Below, piece by piece: positions 42,101-53,735 of a stretch of 64,000 bases of DNA. Below the pieces are notes generated by a model. The model did not search any database, was not told the origin of the DNA, and was given only the letters and a program-made list of their open reading frames with translations. The stretch is from Trichuris trichiura. Taxonomy: Eukaryota > Nematoda > Enoplea > Trichinellida > Trichuridae. The stretch spans positions 620,001 through 684,000 of the forward strand of contig JBAJFE010000004.1 in NCBI GenBank assembly GCA_037903355.1, in the 5' to 3' direction. How positions within the stretch are numbered: position 1 is the stretch's first letter; every line of letters begins with the position of its first letter. Both the position numbers and the translations under genes were made by a program.

Positions 42101-45100
42101 AAGGAGTGGGAAACTCTTAAACTTCATAGGGTTCGATCGGTATATCCGTCCTTTGCTCCTGAAGTTAGGAAAAGTTTTTCATTTTTTCTACTCGTTAAGC
42201 TCTTTGTCAAATATGAGGAAGTAGCGATCCCTAGCAATAACCAGTTGAGTTACGGTAACCGTAATAAGGAAAACTAATAACAGGAGCATGCATTTAATCC
42301 TTGGTAGGATTAAAACTACAACCGGAAGCTGCGCTGCCCAGAGATAGCTTTAGTGTTGAAATGAATGGGAAGCAACTCTTACATCATTACAGTTCTTAAC
42401 GTTTAGGCAATTTTCCCTCTTGAACTGAACTGCGTGGCACATTTTAATAATTCGATGTCATACGGTACTGTTCCGCTTTTGTTAGTTTTTTACAATCCAG
42501 TCGATGACATAGGCCGCATATTCAGGAGGGGACTTAGTCTTGCAGCATTCCTAACTCGCTAGTTTAGCAATGGTGCACTTTTTTGAGTAGGCGCCACGTC
42601 GTCAATGTACGTTGCCTACATTGCATACATTTAAGAAAAAACCTACGCGAACACAATGCTAGCAGTAGCAGCCTTGTTCAGGCGCTGTTGCATTTTGTTT
42701 TAAAAAGTGATCAGCAGGATGTTGCACAGTAGGTAGAGTTCAAGGACTACTTTTGTGACCGTTGAACTTCTTGTAATTTCTTTTCTCTTGAAATCGGTTA
42801 TCTTTTTATATTTCCTTCTCGTTTCCGAAATCCATCTACAAGTTGCGACGCGTTGCCCCTTTTGACTAAGCGCGCACAAGTTAATTGAATAGTTCGGTGC
42901 ATTGTGCGATGAAATGGTTTCTTCAATTTGCCTACAACAATAGCAGCTATTCAGCTTGACTTTTTGTCTTCATACCTAGCGGATCTGCTGTTTAAAGAAT
43001 AACGAGGAAAGTGTCTCCTATGCAACCTACTCAACAATGCGTCCTCCTTCGGTGATTCTGACTGAAGTTTTAAAAAGCACGCGAAAGCTTTGTTTTCACG
43101 TTTTTGATGAAGGATATGAGCTGTTCGGAGATGAGTCTCCTCGCAAGCTAGCGTCAGAATTCGTCAATTGATAATGGCTAACTATTGTATTCGAAAGAAA
43201 AGCTGGAACGATTCCCGCATTCTAATTGGAGATAGCAGATTCTATTTTTTTTATTTTTTCAGTGTTTATTTGCTCAGTAGCGCCAGCGGCATCCTGCTCT
43301 GTGCTAGATACGGGTTTTCTTTATTTTAAGGATGTTTCAAGTCATTTTGACTTCGTAGTTATTTTGCCAGAATAGAAGCGGTATCCCTTCTTGATAAAAA
43401 CTTTGCCTAAGTGTACTGATGATCGCATAATTGATAAGTATATTCAACAGCACCGCGCATGGATTTACATGTAACTGCTCGTACCAAGGTAGTAAAGGAA
43501 TAGTCGCAATTGTGCTTTCGCTCGTGGTTCAAAGCGCATGAAGTGCGCATTTCTAATGGGAAAGAAAAGTTTTGATTCGTCGTTTTCTTCTGCGTCCTTT
43601 CCCTTCATCGTATTTGACTTCAAACGCTGTGATGAATTCCTGTTGAGTTAATCTTTTCTGTGAAGAGTCAAACAGTGAAATGCATACCGTTTCAAATTTT
43701 AACGAATTGGCTGTGGCTAAACAACAACGATTACGCTATCGTGAAAAAGCTCTTTTGTAAAACCTGCTTAACGCAAGCTATTTCACGTAGCAGTAGCGGC
43801 AGCGTTTTAAAACCAATAGGCATAGTATTTATCGATTCAGACAACAAAGAGATGCTTACGTCAAGCGCGCTTCGCTGGAGCACTCAAAGCTGCTTAATTC
43901 GAATTGTAGATTTTGTCTAGCTGGAATTCATGAAAGTTTCGCAAGCATTCCGTTGCTATTAACGTCGTAATATTCTGGTGAAGCAGTTCCATTCATATTC
44001 CCTTCTTTGTTAACTTTGCGATCGTTGATATCCGCGACTGTTACCTTCCGCTAAATAATAGGGGCCATTTTTGTATAAGCTTAAATCTTATGATTCAACT
44101 TGGCATTTGCTGCCTTAAGCAATTAAACAATGACTAAAGCTGCGCAGCATAGTAATTTAGAAATGATTAATTAAAGGACACGTGAGTATTATTCATATCC
44201 GTTCTAAATGCTACTGTACAGTTCTGTTCCCGAATGCATTGTATTTTTGTGACTGTAGGGACAAGCGGGTTGTGCTCTGCCGGTCGTAGGCCCCATCGTT
44301 TGAGCAATGCAGGTTTGTTTACATAAAGCTTGCGGTCATCCTGTTCTATCCTTACTGGCGAGCGTGCTGGTTGTGCTGTTTGCTCTTACGCAAGCCTAAA
44401 TTAAAATATGTGCTTCACATTAAGGCTTAGGCTTAGGTAAGGGCAGAATGGGACAGCTGGAAAGCTTACAGTATGACTAGGGCGCGTAATTGACAAAACC
44501 GAACGGATATTTTAAACAGTCCTTCAGTTGAATAGTTGCGGAGAGTCAAATTCCTGTTTGAGTAAGAGCACTAAAGGAGAAGCAAAGGATTTTTGCTTTA
44601 AGACTAAGCCAGCGTCAAGAATAACGCCCAACTTGACATAGATTTACAAAAGTCAGAATTGCAAGAATTCCAATGTGGCAACGTTCGTCTACGAGCTTTT
44701 GATTTCCAGTTGGGCGGATGTTTGCTTGATTGATCTTTGCATCATTGTTCAGCATTATTCAGGAGCGCTGGTGGAAAATGCAAATATGAGATAAGATCAG
44801 TCATCACGTGGTGATGAATTGATTTTTAAACATTATTTTTTCCCTAATCATGCTCGCACAGCATTTATTCATTTTTAAGTTGTTGCACATTGCGTAGCTG
44901 GCGAAATTGGTGCTCAGTTTTTTGTCTCTGTGCTGTAATGTTTCCTGCTGGGTACGCTGCATTCATTATTTTCTTGAATACGTTTTCTCCTCCCACGCAG
45001 AGATTCCTCGTCTGGTGAAGAATTGAATATAACACTTAGCAGAGGGAATGATAAAAATTATCTTTTCAGATACAGAAAAATGCACTTTAAAACAAATGCG

Positions 45101-46550
45101 TTTACTTCAAAACGTATTTATCTTAAAAGTGTATTTTTACTTCAAAAGGCTGGCAACTGTAATATAAGAAGAGCTGAAAATAGAAGCAATTCCAACTTCA
45201 ATGAGCTGGAATGAGAAATGAAAACGCGAAGCTTCAACGAGAAATATGCTTTGTTTTATTTATTAAGTAAAATTTTTAGTATAAAGACGAAGCCTTAGCA
45301 GCTCATGCTGTTCCGTCAACAACGCGAAGTGTAATAGTAAAGGGTTACTGGACACAACTATTCATTCCGGTGACCGAATTTGCAATGCAAAAGCTCTATG
45401 TCCTAGTACTAATATAAGGAGAACGAATTCGTACTTTTAAATGAGTTCCAGAAGCTCTCCATATCACGAACAGGTTTACTCTGCCTTGCTTAAGAGCAGC
45501 ATAAAATTTCATATCGTTACAGATTCTGCGAAAATAGATCATTCAAAGCTTTGCATAAACTTTTCAGAGCTTATGTTCTCTTGGCGAAGTTATAAAATTT
45601 AATACGAAAGATACGCAACTTCCAGGCGTTTTTTTTGAAACTATGATTGTTGCAAGCTTAAACGTAAGGATAGAATGTTTTGTTGATCCACTGCTAATTC
45701 ACTTTTTTTATATGGTCAAATATGCTTCCTGACCTACGACTTTCAAGGTGATGACAATATTAGATCATGTGTCTTAGTGGACCCACCGTCATACTGTACG
45801 TTAACCTACCATTTTGCTTTGCTCATATCTAAGCGTAAGCTTAAACGTTAAGCATGAGCCTATATTTTGCAGCGGGCTCAGCTAAAAGCAGAATGGGATA
45901 ACCAGTATGCTCGCCAGTAAAAACACAACAAGTTGACAACATGCTTACCGGTAAGCAACCTGCATTTCTCAGATCCCGTCAATGTGACCAAAGTACATAA
46001 TCCCATGTATTTCTTTTTTGGCTATCTGTTTTGAATAGCAATGAAACTTCACGCTTTCATCAGAATAGTTCATCTAGCGGCTGCTGGGTCTGATCTCCCC
46101 TTTCTTTATTTTACGACTGCTTTCCCAATGACGACCTCTCAAACTTTTGTACGGTAATCCAAAAATTCATGAAGCAGCCATGCTTTAGAAAGCGGCACAG
46201 ACTAGAGCATTATTTTGTGCTTCGTTAAACGAAAGCATGGGACGTCAAAGAGACAATGTGTTGCAAAATCTAATTAGTAGCTGCTTGGCTCAACCCAAGC
46301 ATTCATATTTTTACGTTTCATTGCTCTCTGGGTAATTTGAACAACTTTCGGAAGTGTTGAATTGCAACACCACAAGATTCTAAAAATTGGGCACTTTTAA
46401 CCATCTTCTCTAATACTCGTAACTGTACCTTTTAAAGGAAGTAATCTTGCAAGATGATCAGTAGTCGCGATCATATCTGTAAAGACTGTTCACCAATGTT
46501 GATGGCACTTAGCAGAAAACTGAGCTTTATGGCCTTCTGTATTTTTTCTT
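30120..46550. other. Gene-poor tract upstream of the FGF gene
   Basis: About 16.4 kb without a gene I can support, against one gene per 3-6 kb elsewhere in the window. Open frames here are short, overlap in several frames and carry no domain. The tract is AT-rich except for a GC-richer block at about 38.4-41.9 kb. A chance-like TTAGGC doublet sits at 44426-44438. It may be regulatory DNA for the FGF gene, old decayed sequence, or hold fast-evolving or short-exon genes that I cannot recognise. Confidence 0.45.
38487..38669 (+). CDS. Hypothetical small protein or first exon (tentative)
   Basis: Not recognised. An ATG-started frame of 60 codons (MSCFTHAQQADVFGRLVKVE..., with RPSELCERLLSTREDM near its end) has an amphipathic, protein-like composition and starts the GC-richer block. 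A GT at 38643 (CTAA then GTACAAG) would allow splicing in phase to a segment at about 38717-38785 (RALEKCTYEPQKTRIKERLS), after which no clear continuation is seen. It could equally be chance. Confidence 0.25.
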   Translation: MSCFTHAQQADVFGRLVKVEITTKLQWQRLVNAEGISVQFAQRPSELCERLLSTREDMNE

Positions 46551-47603
46551 ATGAACCCGTTCTTCGCTCATATCAATTTCCTCATTTTAATCTGCATATA
46601 TATAGCAGTCCTTTATTTAGATGTCTGTAGCAGTTTGTTTTACCGGAACCTCTTTTTTCAACTCGATCTCTTCGCATAAGGCGAGCGACAGTTCCCAACA
46701 ACAAACGGGTCCGGTGCAAAACCGAGTCACGCGACTTTATCGTTTGTACAATAGATGTAGCCGGAAGTACGTGCAAATGTATGCGAAGGAGGTGAACGCC
46801 CGCGGAAGACAGAGGAGTCCTTTAGGTAATATTGAAACCTTAGCGTTCACGTCTGCTCATTCTGCAACAAACGGATTACAGCGTTGCTCAGAATCGAGAC
46901 CGACTACTATGGCAGCCGATTGCGTATTCAGAGCGAAAAATTTGGAAAATACCTCTGCTTCAACCGCAAACACAGATTTACAAGCAGGGTAAGCTGGTGA
47001 CTTCGCTTTGTCACAAAGTGTAGCGCGCAGGGTGAACTATACGTCGAGCAATTACCTAAGTTGATGGTTCTTTTACTGTGAGTTAAATCGGGTCCTAAAA
47101 AGTACAACAAGCCTTAGGCAATGAAGTGTCTGTACACGTACCCGTAAGACTTATTTAAAATTTTTCCACCTGACTTCTGCGTTAATAAATTGATACAATG
47201 GTAAAAACTAAAAAATATTCTTGTTTCCCATTCGACGGTCAACGTTGTTCAGCGAGAATACTTGTTTCCATTTTAGTATAATGGCAAAAAGCAGCAATGC
47301 GTTTTCTTGGAGCACATATCGGAAAACTTTTACACCGAGCTCGAGTCTGCCTGGCATCGGGGTCTGTACCTTGGCTTTAATCGCAAAGGACGTTTTATGG
47401 CTCCGTCCGAAAGGGAACGAAACCCGCGCTGCTTCCAATTCATTAAGGAAGAGGACCTCAATCGAGTTGACGAGTTTCGGGGAATGCAGTATGGACCTGT
47501 TTTAAACCGACCCAAGTACAAGTGGAGAAAGTCTGCAAAAATTCAGCGCCGTGTGGTTGTAGCAAACTCAACTATCAAGCCAAATTTGTTCAAATTCGAA
47601 TAG
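46551..47603 (+). CDS. FGF8/17/18-like fibroblast growth factor (EGL-17 type)
   Basis: Secreted ligand for FGF receptors. Exons 46681-46825, 46882-46988 and 47277-47603 join in phase. Alignment to FGF8 is continuous: RLYNRCSRKYVQMYAKE against LYSRTSGKHVQVLANK, ETDYYGSRLRI against ETDTFGSRVRV, KYLCFNRKHRF against LYICMNKKGKL, and NGKKQQCVFLEHISENFYTE against [20 protein letters not shown], then RGLYLGFNRKGR. The tail is basic. Two starts are possible. A first exon at 46551-46622 (MNPFFAHINFLILICIYIAV...) gives a strong signal peptide and splices in phase through a weak GTCTGT donor over a 58-nt intron, for about 216 residues. Otherwise the ATG at 46621 reads straight through for 212 residues without a good signal. 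I prefer the first because FGF8-type ligands are secreted. Confidence 0.88.
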
Positions 47604-48112
47604 CGAAATAAACCGGTGTAGCGGTCGCCTATGAGCTTCCTGAAACCTTAAGTCTTCACACGTAGCACTTGTTCAACAGTAAATCAGACTCACTCATATT
47701 TCCAGTTACATTTACTGTCAGTCAGATATAGTAGCAGTAACAGCGTAGGTACTTAATGATAGGCACAGCAGTAAAAGCACATGCATCACACACATGTAAG
47801 CAAGGGACTGCGGTGCAGTATATTCAAGTTAGACGCAACAGCATTCGAGGTCTCCTGAGGCCTCATCATCATCGAAAATGTTCCCTGTGAAAGCTTATGT
47901 TTTTATACCGCATTCGCTGACGACGAAATACAGTCTAATCTTAAAACTTAAAAATACTGCCCTAAAAAATAAAGTTTCTTTATATTTATAGCGCATGTTT
48001 TTTGCCATCTGCATTTAAACATATCATGAATGATAAACAAGAATAACACGTCTGTCCATACAAAGACACGAAGGTATTTTACTGTTTTAAAGAGGTAGCG
48101 GATGGTTTAGGC
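47604..48112. other. FGF 3' flank
   Basis: AT-rich sequence after the FGF gene with no supported coding region. Its last eight bases (48105-48112) are the left copy of the hAT element's target-site duplication. Confidence 0.4.
47607..47612 (+). terminator. Poly(A) signal of the FGF gene
   Basis: AATAAA begins only 3 nt after the FGF stop codon, which would give a very short 3' UTR. Another AATAAA-like site occurs several hundred bases further on. Confidence 0.4.
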
Positions 48113-48315
48113 CATAGTTTCTCAATCTTTTTTGCCCCAGGCTCCCCTAGGCCTTGTCAGGGCTCCCCTAATCCTTGCAAGGCCCCACCGTTTATTGGGA
48201 CAATGTCCTGCCGCATTATCCTCCAGGGCCCCCTGGCTTCCAGGGTTCCCCTAAAATCTCCCAGGGCCCCCCAGGGGGGGGCCCTGGGCCCACGTTGAGA
48301 AACACTGGTTTAGGC
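48105..48315. repeat. 8-bp target-site duplication flanking the hAT-like element
   Basis: GTTTAGGC occurs at 48105-48112 and again at 48308-48315, immediately flanking the element. Eight bases is the duplication length of hAT-superfamily transposases. Confidence 0.85.
48113..48307. mobile_element. Non-autonomous hAT-like MITE, 195 bp
   Basis: The left end reads CATAGTTTCTCAATC and the right end, reverse-complemented, CAGTGTTTCTCAACG: imperfect terminal inverted repeats of about 14 bp sharing the GTTTCTCAA core typical of hAT elements. A perfect 8-bp duplication flanks it. The interior is strikingly C/G-rich (repeated GGCTCCCCTA and GGGCCCCCC tracts) against AT-rich surroundings. It is too short to encode a transposase. 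The intact duplication suggests fairly recent insertion. Confidence 0.8.
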
Positions 48316-50781
48316 GGACAGCTGCGGGCAAGCTATGCTGTATGCATTGGCGTTTGGGCATGAAAACTGCAGCAGAATCGTCAGCTACCACTGCTTGGGC
48401 TAACGCCGTATTAGCAAAATGAAATGGCGCACCAAAATTAATGATTCGATGCGGTTTGTCTTGCTGTATATTGACGAACAAAACAGACCTGATGATTGTT
48501 AGGATTACTGCGTTATTTGCGGCAAAATAGACGAAGAGATTGGTCAGATTTAATTCTGGATACAATGACTATGAGAAAGAAATCCAGCTTTAGAATTTAG
48601 TCAGTTCACTCAGAATGCTCGGACATGTTTAAAACAACCCTGAAATTGTTATATTAATAACTAGAAACCATCGGGCAAGACAGGTTGAATTGACTTGACC
48701 AAAGACTATGCAGTGCGACGGGAAGAAGCTCATCGGTGTTTTATACAATGGAATGACGGAATAATTTATTCTGGGAAACGTAACACAGTTTCCATTATTA
48801 ATTACCTTGTATTATCAAAAAAAGCTCCGTTACGAAAGATAGTTGAGCCATAAAATCTTTTTTCTATTGCCGTCGAACGAATGGATGCATTCAAAGTGAA
48901 AGACCAAAGACAATGAACTGCGTTTCTAAAATGAATTCAAGATGGCAATTTTAAAAGCGCTTCATCTCTTGCCTCTGCAACTGCTCTTTCAAACTTTTTA
49001 ATCTATAGATAAGTACGAAAAATGCTCTGAAAATGTTTTGTAACTGATGTGCAGGTATAATATGATAAACCGTATCTCTCTTGAAAAAGGGATAAGTAGG
49101 CAGCATTCAAGGAAAGCAAGGGAGCCGACTCGCCTAGAAGAATGAAATTTTTGAGAAACTAAAATTTTAAGCGTCTGCTAGATCTATTAGCCATCCAACC
49201 GATTTTTAAGCATGAGTAGGAGAATTTTTTGTTTTCTTAATTCAGAGATATATATCTAACGTAACAATATAAATACATCCTCGGACAATATATGTACTAT
49301 AACGGCCTTTTGCAACCGAAAATTTGATGAGAGCGCCGTAGAAACAAAGGTAACACAATGTGGCATTTTCCAGTGCCGATCATGACACAGGTAGCTCGCA
49401 GCCTGACTTACCGGTTTGCTCAAAATCTTGTTTTCGTTATATAAGCTGAGTAGTTTCCCTTGGTGGGTATTTTTAGTTAATTCTTTAGAGTTGGAGCTTA
49501 TAGTCCTCGTGGCGCGCCAGTTCACTAATTCGCTCTTTCTTTTCTCTTCTATCGAAGTCGTTACATTTATTAAAGAAACAATACAATTAAACTTATTATA
49601 ATTCATTGAACTTGTTGTCAATTCGTTAAAGCAATAATCCTGTCATTAATGACTACTGGTAACTAGCGATGGAAGCAAAAAGGATTCACGGGGTCTAGAA
49701 AGCTACGGACATTAAATCTTTCTATATTTTCACAAACGGTCGCTAGTACTTGTATGATACAAAAAAGACATTAATCATTGGCGAGAAATGACGGAAAAGG
49801 AACCCGTAGGGAGCTTCCTATGATTGGGGTATTTGATCACAGAAGCTAAAAAGAAAAGGTTGTATGGTTACTTCTAAAAACGATGAGATAAAAATTCATG
49901 CATTTCTGTTAGCTGCAAGTTAACACTGGAACGGCAATTATCCATTCTTCCTAAGCGCTCGATGGCTTCCAAGAAATGTGACCCTTCAGACACCTGCATA
50001 ACGGTTTAAAAGCCTACAAGAAACAAACGCGGATGCAAGAAGCAGGAACATACCGAAACTCGAGTTGAAAGCCTGAAACAGCGCGTCGAATTCTAATTTG
50101 AAAGTTTCATGCTTGAACAGGTAGATCAGAGAAAATTGCTAGTACGTGGAACAGGTTAAGAAACGCATGTACACTTTGAGCAGTTGTTAATGACGATGTA
50201 GGAGGAAAACACTAAGGGCTTGATTCAGCACTTGAAATATGGCGGTAAGACACGAAGGAAAAGAAGCAATTAAATAAGAGCTTTTTTGCCATGACTTGTC
50301 TGTTAAACAAGTAAGGCTCATTCTTCTCAGACGCACTTAAAAATAAATTGCATTTCGAGCGGAATGTTTCCTGCCTGAAGAATACATGAAGCGAAATAGT
50401 CCCATTTCGTCCTCTAAGAACCGTTTTTGTTAAGAAAAAGTTTTCAAGAAGTCCTAAAATGATCCTAAGTTTATTTCCACAGCTTTCTTTCGCTCTTCTT
50501 ATGCTACAGGGATTTCCGTTTTTTTCAAGCTGGTAACGCATCGCGAGTGATTCAAACCGGACGCTCTTATTGCACGTAACCACATTGCATTTGAAACGGA
50601 AGAATCGTGATTTAAATTATGAAAACTCAAGAGGGTGTACGGTCAATCTCTTCTTCAACAAAGATAACCAAAACGCTTATTCAGTCGATCGAAGCATTGG
50701 AAATAGGGACTTGAATGCATGTGACCATATTTAGCGTTTTAAGAACCTGTACTGTGGAAGCCATACCTTACGAACAGTTGC
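48316..50781. other. Intergenic stretch without a supported gene
   Basis: About 2.5 kb of AT-rich sequence. The longest open frames (49256-49621 and 50212-50583, minus strand, about 120 codons) have low-information composition and no domain, as expected by chance at this base content. Confidence 0.4.
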
Positions 50782-50962
50782 ATGAATTCCCGGGCAATTA
50801 AAAAACCTTCCTCTTATTTCCTCATGCAAAGTAATGGACAGAAACAGTTGTTCGTTAGACAAAGGTTTACTGCAGCTGACATAACGCTTCGTGTGATACA
50901 AAAAGCTCCACCCGTTCAAATAACAAACAGATTTGCTGGTGAAAGATGGTGCCATGTGCTGT
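50782..50962 (+). CDS. RA-like exon, probable 5' part of the Grb7/10/14-type adaptor
   Basis: Open segment ending at a good donor (CATGTGCT then GTGAGT). The sequence YFLMQSNGQKQLFVRQRFTA, then ADITLRVIQKA and a tryptophan (ERWCHVL), resembles the Ras-association domain of the Grb7/MIG-10/lamellipodin group (pattern: acidic or polar turn, hydrophobic strand, TARD helix, W). A following segment near 51.0 kb (EILAVQV) resembles the end of such domains but needs an unusually short intron. No clear PH domain was found between here and 53.7 kb. The link to the SH2 gene is inferred from domain order. Confidence 0.4.
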
Positions 50963-53735
50963 GAGTTTTATCAAATCGTTGCTGTCGGCTAGTACACAGC
51001 GAATGACTATTCGCGTGGCATTATCAGTGCACAAAGAAATACTGGCAGTGCAAGTTCGTGACACGCAATAAACAGCCATTATCCGCTGACTTTAAGAATA
51101 GCAGAACTGAATCTCTAATGAGAAAAGGAAAAATACATTCAGCCCTTTCAAAGCATCTTTTTTACAAAATACGCCGCATACTTAAATCACTCGTGGTCTA
51201 AGCAATCACAGGTTTGTGAGCTTTAGTCGTACTTTATAATTGCCCAAAATTTCTACCAACTGCCATACCGCGCCCTTACATGTTTACAATTTCAACTGTA
51301 GCCAAAGTTAAAAGTTATGACAGCCTAAGGAGTATCACGGAGTAACAGCAGTAAGCCGCAATCGAAAACAGTAACGCCCAACTTAGTAAAAATTGTCGGC
51401 TGTAAGCAGCTAGCAGTTGTGCATAGCTGACCAAAGCAAAATTAGGCCGTATAAGCATATTGCTGCTTACAGACCCGCTTGACAGTTTCTGCAACAAATA
51501 TTTGTCTTATACTTGTCAACAAGTTTTTCCATTTGCTCAAGTAACAATCAGAGGAAAACAACGCATGACGACATCGCATCAAAGTATGCAAAATAACAAA
51601 ACAAGCCTGTTTTTCAATACACAGGGTTAAGCAAACAGTATTACGAAAAACAAGCCTACTAAATTCTCCGCAAAAGGAAGTCAACAGGCTAATACGGTAA
51701 ACACTGTTATTGTTGAGGAAGGGAAGGATTAAATCACTGCGTAAGGCTGGAGAAAAAAATTACGCCTCATCCGAAATCTTCAGGTTTTAAAAGATGTAAT
51801 TTGTGAATCTACTTTCGACTTGATAATGATGGAATAAATTTAAAATTCCTAAAATGGAGCTCTTCATGACCTGGAGGTAATTCATAATCTGAAAAGGCGG
51901 CTGAAATTGCTGAATAGCACAACGTACAAAGGCATGCCTCCAGTGCCTAAGGCTCGTCAACTCTGTTTCAATGGAATGCTCACGCGTTACCACTTCGGAA
52001 AAGAAGGAAACTCCTTATGCTGTCTCTAATATGCAAAATACTGCATAAGCTCACGAAAGGGACAAATAGTGTTCAGTCCAATAGCTATGCTGGAAATCTG
52101 AAGCAGCTAATGCTAATAGTTCTTAAGGATACTTCGTCATTTCCTCGTACGAAAGCAACCTGTTTCTCTCAAATGGTTAGATGTCGCTTCAGCGACGCCG
52201 CAGGGGTCGCGGCTTCAAATATACGCAAATAATCAAGCAGCACAAAAGAAACCGTTAGGAAACGCGTTACGCTCTTAGCATTTCTGAAAATAAGAAAAGT
52301 TTTGAAAGATGTCGCTGATAAAATAGGGTCAGAATATACAATCAGCTCTAAGAGGCGCACTTCTGGATTTCCTATACCCCATTAGAATAAGTAGTAAGCG
52401 AGCTAACACACAATTCGGACAATGGTATTCCGTTACTACCAGAAAAGAGTATAACATGCGAAAACAAGCAAGCTAGAGAAGCGCACCCAGTTTTTGCATG
52501 CGCTTCAATGATGCGCGCGGCGCTAGCACAATCAAGTAGCTTTGTCACGAGATACCGCGATGTGGAAACTTTGATTTTGATTCGAAGTAGCAAAGCGTTA
52601 ATTATTCGGCCGCGGATGACTTCACGCTTAAATCTACCGTGACAACAAGAAAAGCGCTTGGGCTTACACCTTAATTGCGCCTTAAAAAGCGGCCGACTTT
52701 ACAATTCACAAAGCGGGGAAATCGACAAATAAACTTCACGCTTAAATACAAGGCAATGGAATACGGTGCATGTTAGAGACGTTTGAATGGAAACAAGCGA
52801 AACGAATCTTAGAATGGCTTCCTACGACGGTATATGTGACATTCCAAACTGCTGCTAATAAAAGAGCTGAAGGACAATTCAGACGGAAAGAGTTCTAAAG
52901 TTCACACATAGCTTTCGGTGATGGACACCAACGTACGAAGTATCTGATAAGACAAGTTCTACTTAGCACTTCTGAGCCTGATACGATTAGTCATAAACAG
53001 CACATTGAACGTCAGTATTCCAATTAAAACGGTGTTTATCTCTAAGCGTGATAAAGCGGGGGAGAATTTGAAAAATCACGACATAATGGTGGGAGTTTCG
53101 AGTAGGCTGCCTGTCCAACCTAGGCGCGCAGAAGCAGAAGCTATTAACAAATGATGCCACTGCATGGCACTGACGCAACTTGCCGGGGCGTTTACATACT
53201 CGCTGCGCGACAAAACAGTCAACATTTCTTACGATGCGGATTCCGACGTTTTAGTCATCGTTAATTTTATTTACCCGAATTACAAAGCGTGAGAATAAAA
53301 GCGCCGTTCACAGGCGGAAAAGCAAGCGCTCCACTTGTTCGATTGGCTACATTAAGACCGTTATTCATTTCGCTACAACTAACCACGATTGGCCCATTGG
53401 AATCTCAGCACTAGCTGAACTATCAGCGCGAGGTCAAACTTCAGAGGAGTTTCCCAAATCAGCGGCAATAACGTATTACATGGTCACACCACTAAGCAAC
53501 AGGACGAGGGGAGAATAGTTCTTTTGTAAACTTCTTACAATCCGTGGTCACGTTGTACAAACAAAGTGAAAGCGCTGATATTTACCAAGTTCGTCTCAAG
53601 GGAACGTTTTTATCATATCGTGTGACTATGTCTTCCGCCAATAGTCATCCCAGCGTTCCACTTTGGCGACAGTAGCGTGAAGCAGCGGAGCAAAAAGACT
53701 TGAATTGCCTGAAACACGGCTCAACTTCGTTTGTC

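Noticed and set aside
44426..44438. CTTAGGCTTAGGT, resembling the nematode telomere repeat TTAGGC
   Set aside because: Only about two units; this can occur by chance and gives no evidence of a telomere or fusion point.
49256..49621. Minus-strand open frame of about 121 codons
   Set aside because: No domain, no clear splice partners and chance-like composition. Frames of this length are expected in about 64 kb of AT-rich DNA.
50212..50583. Minus-strand open frame of about 123 codons
   Set aside because: No recognisable motif and no neighbouring exon in phase; probably chance.
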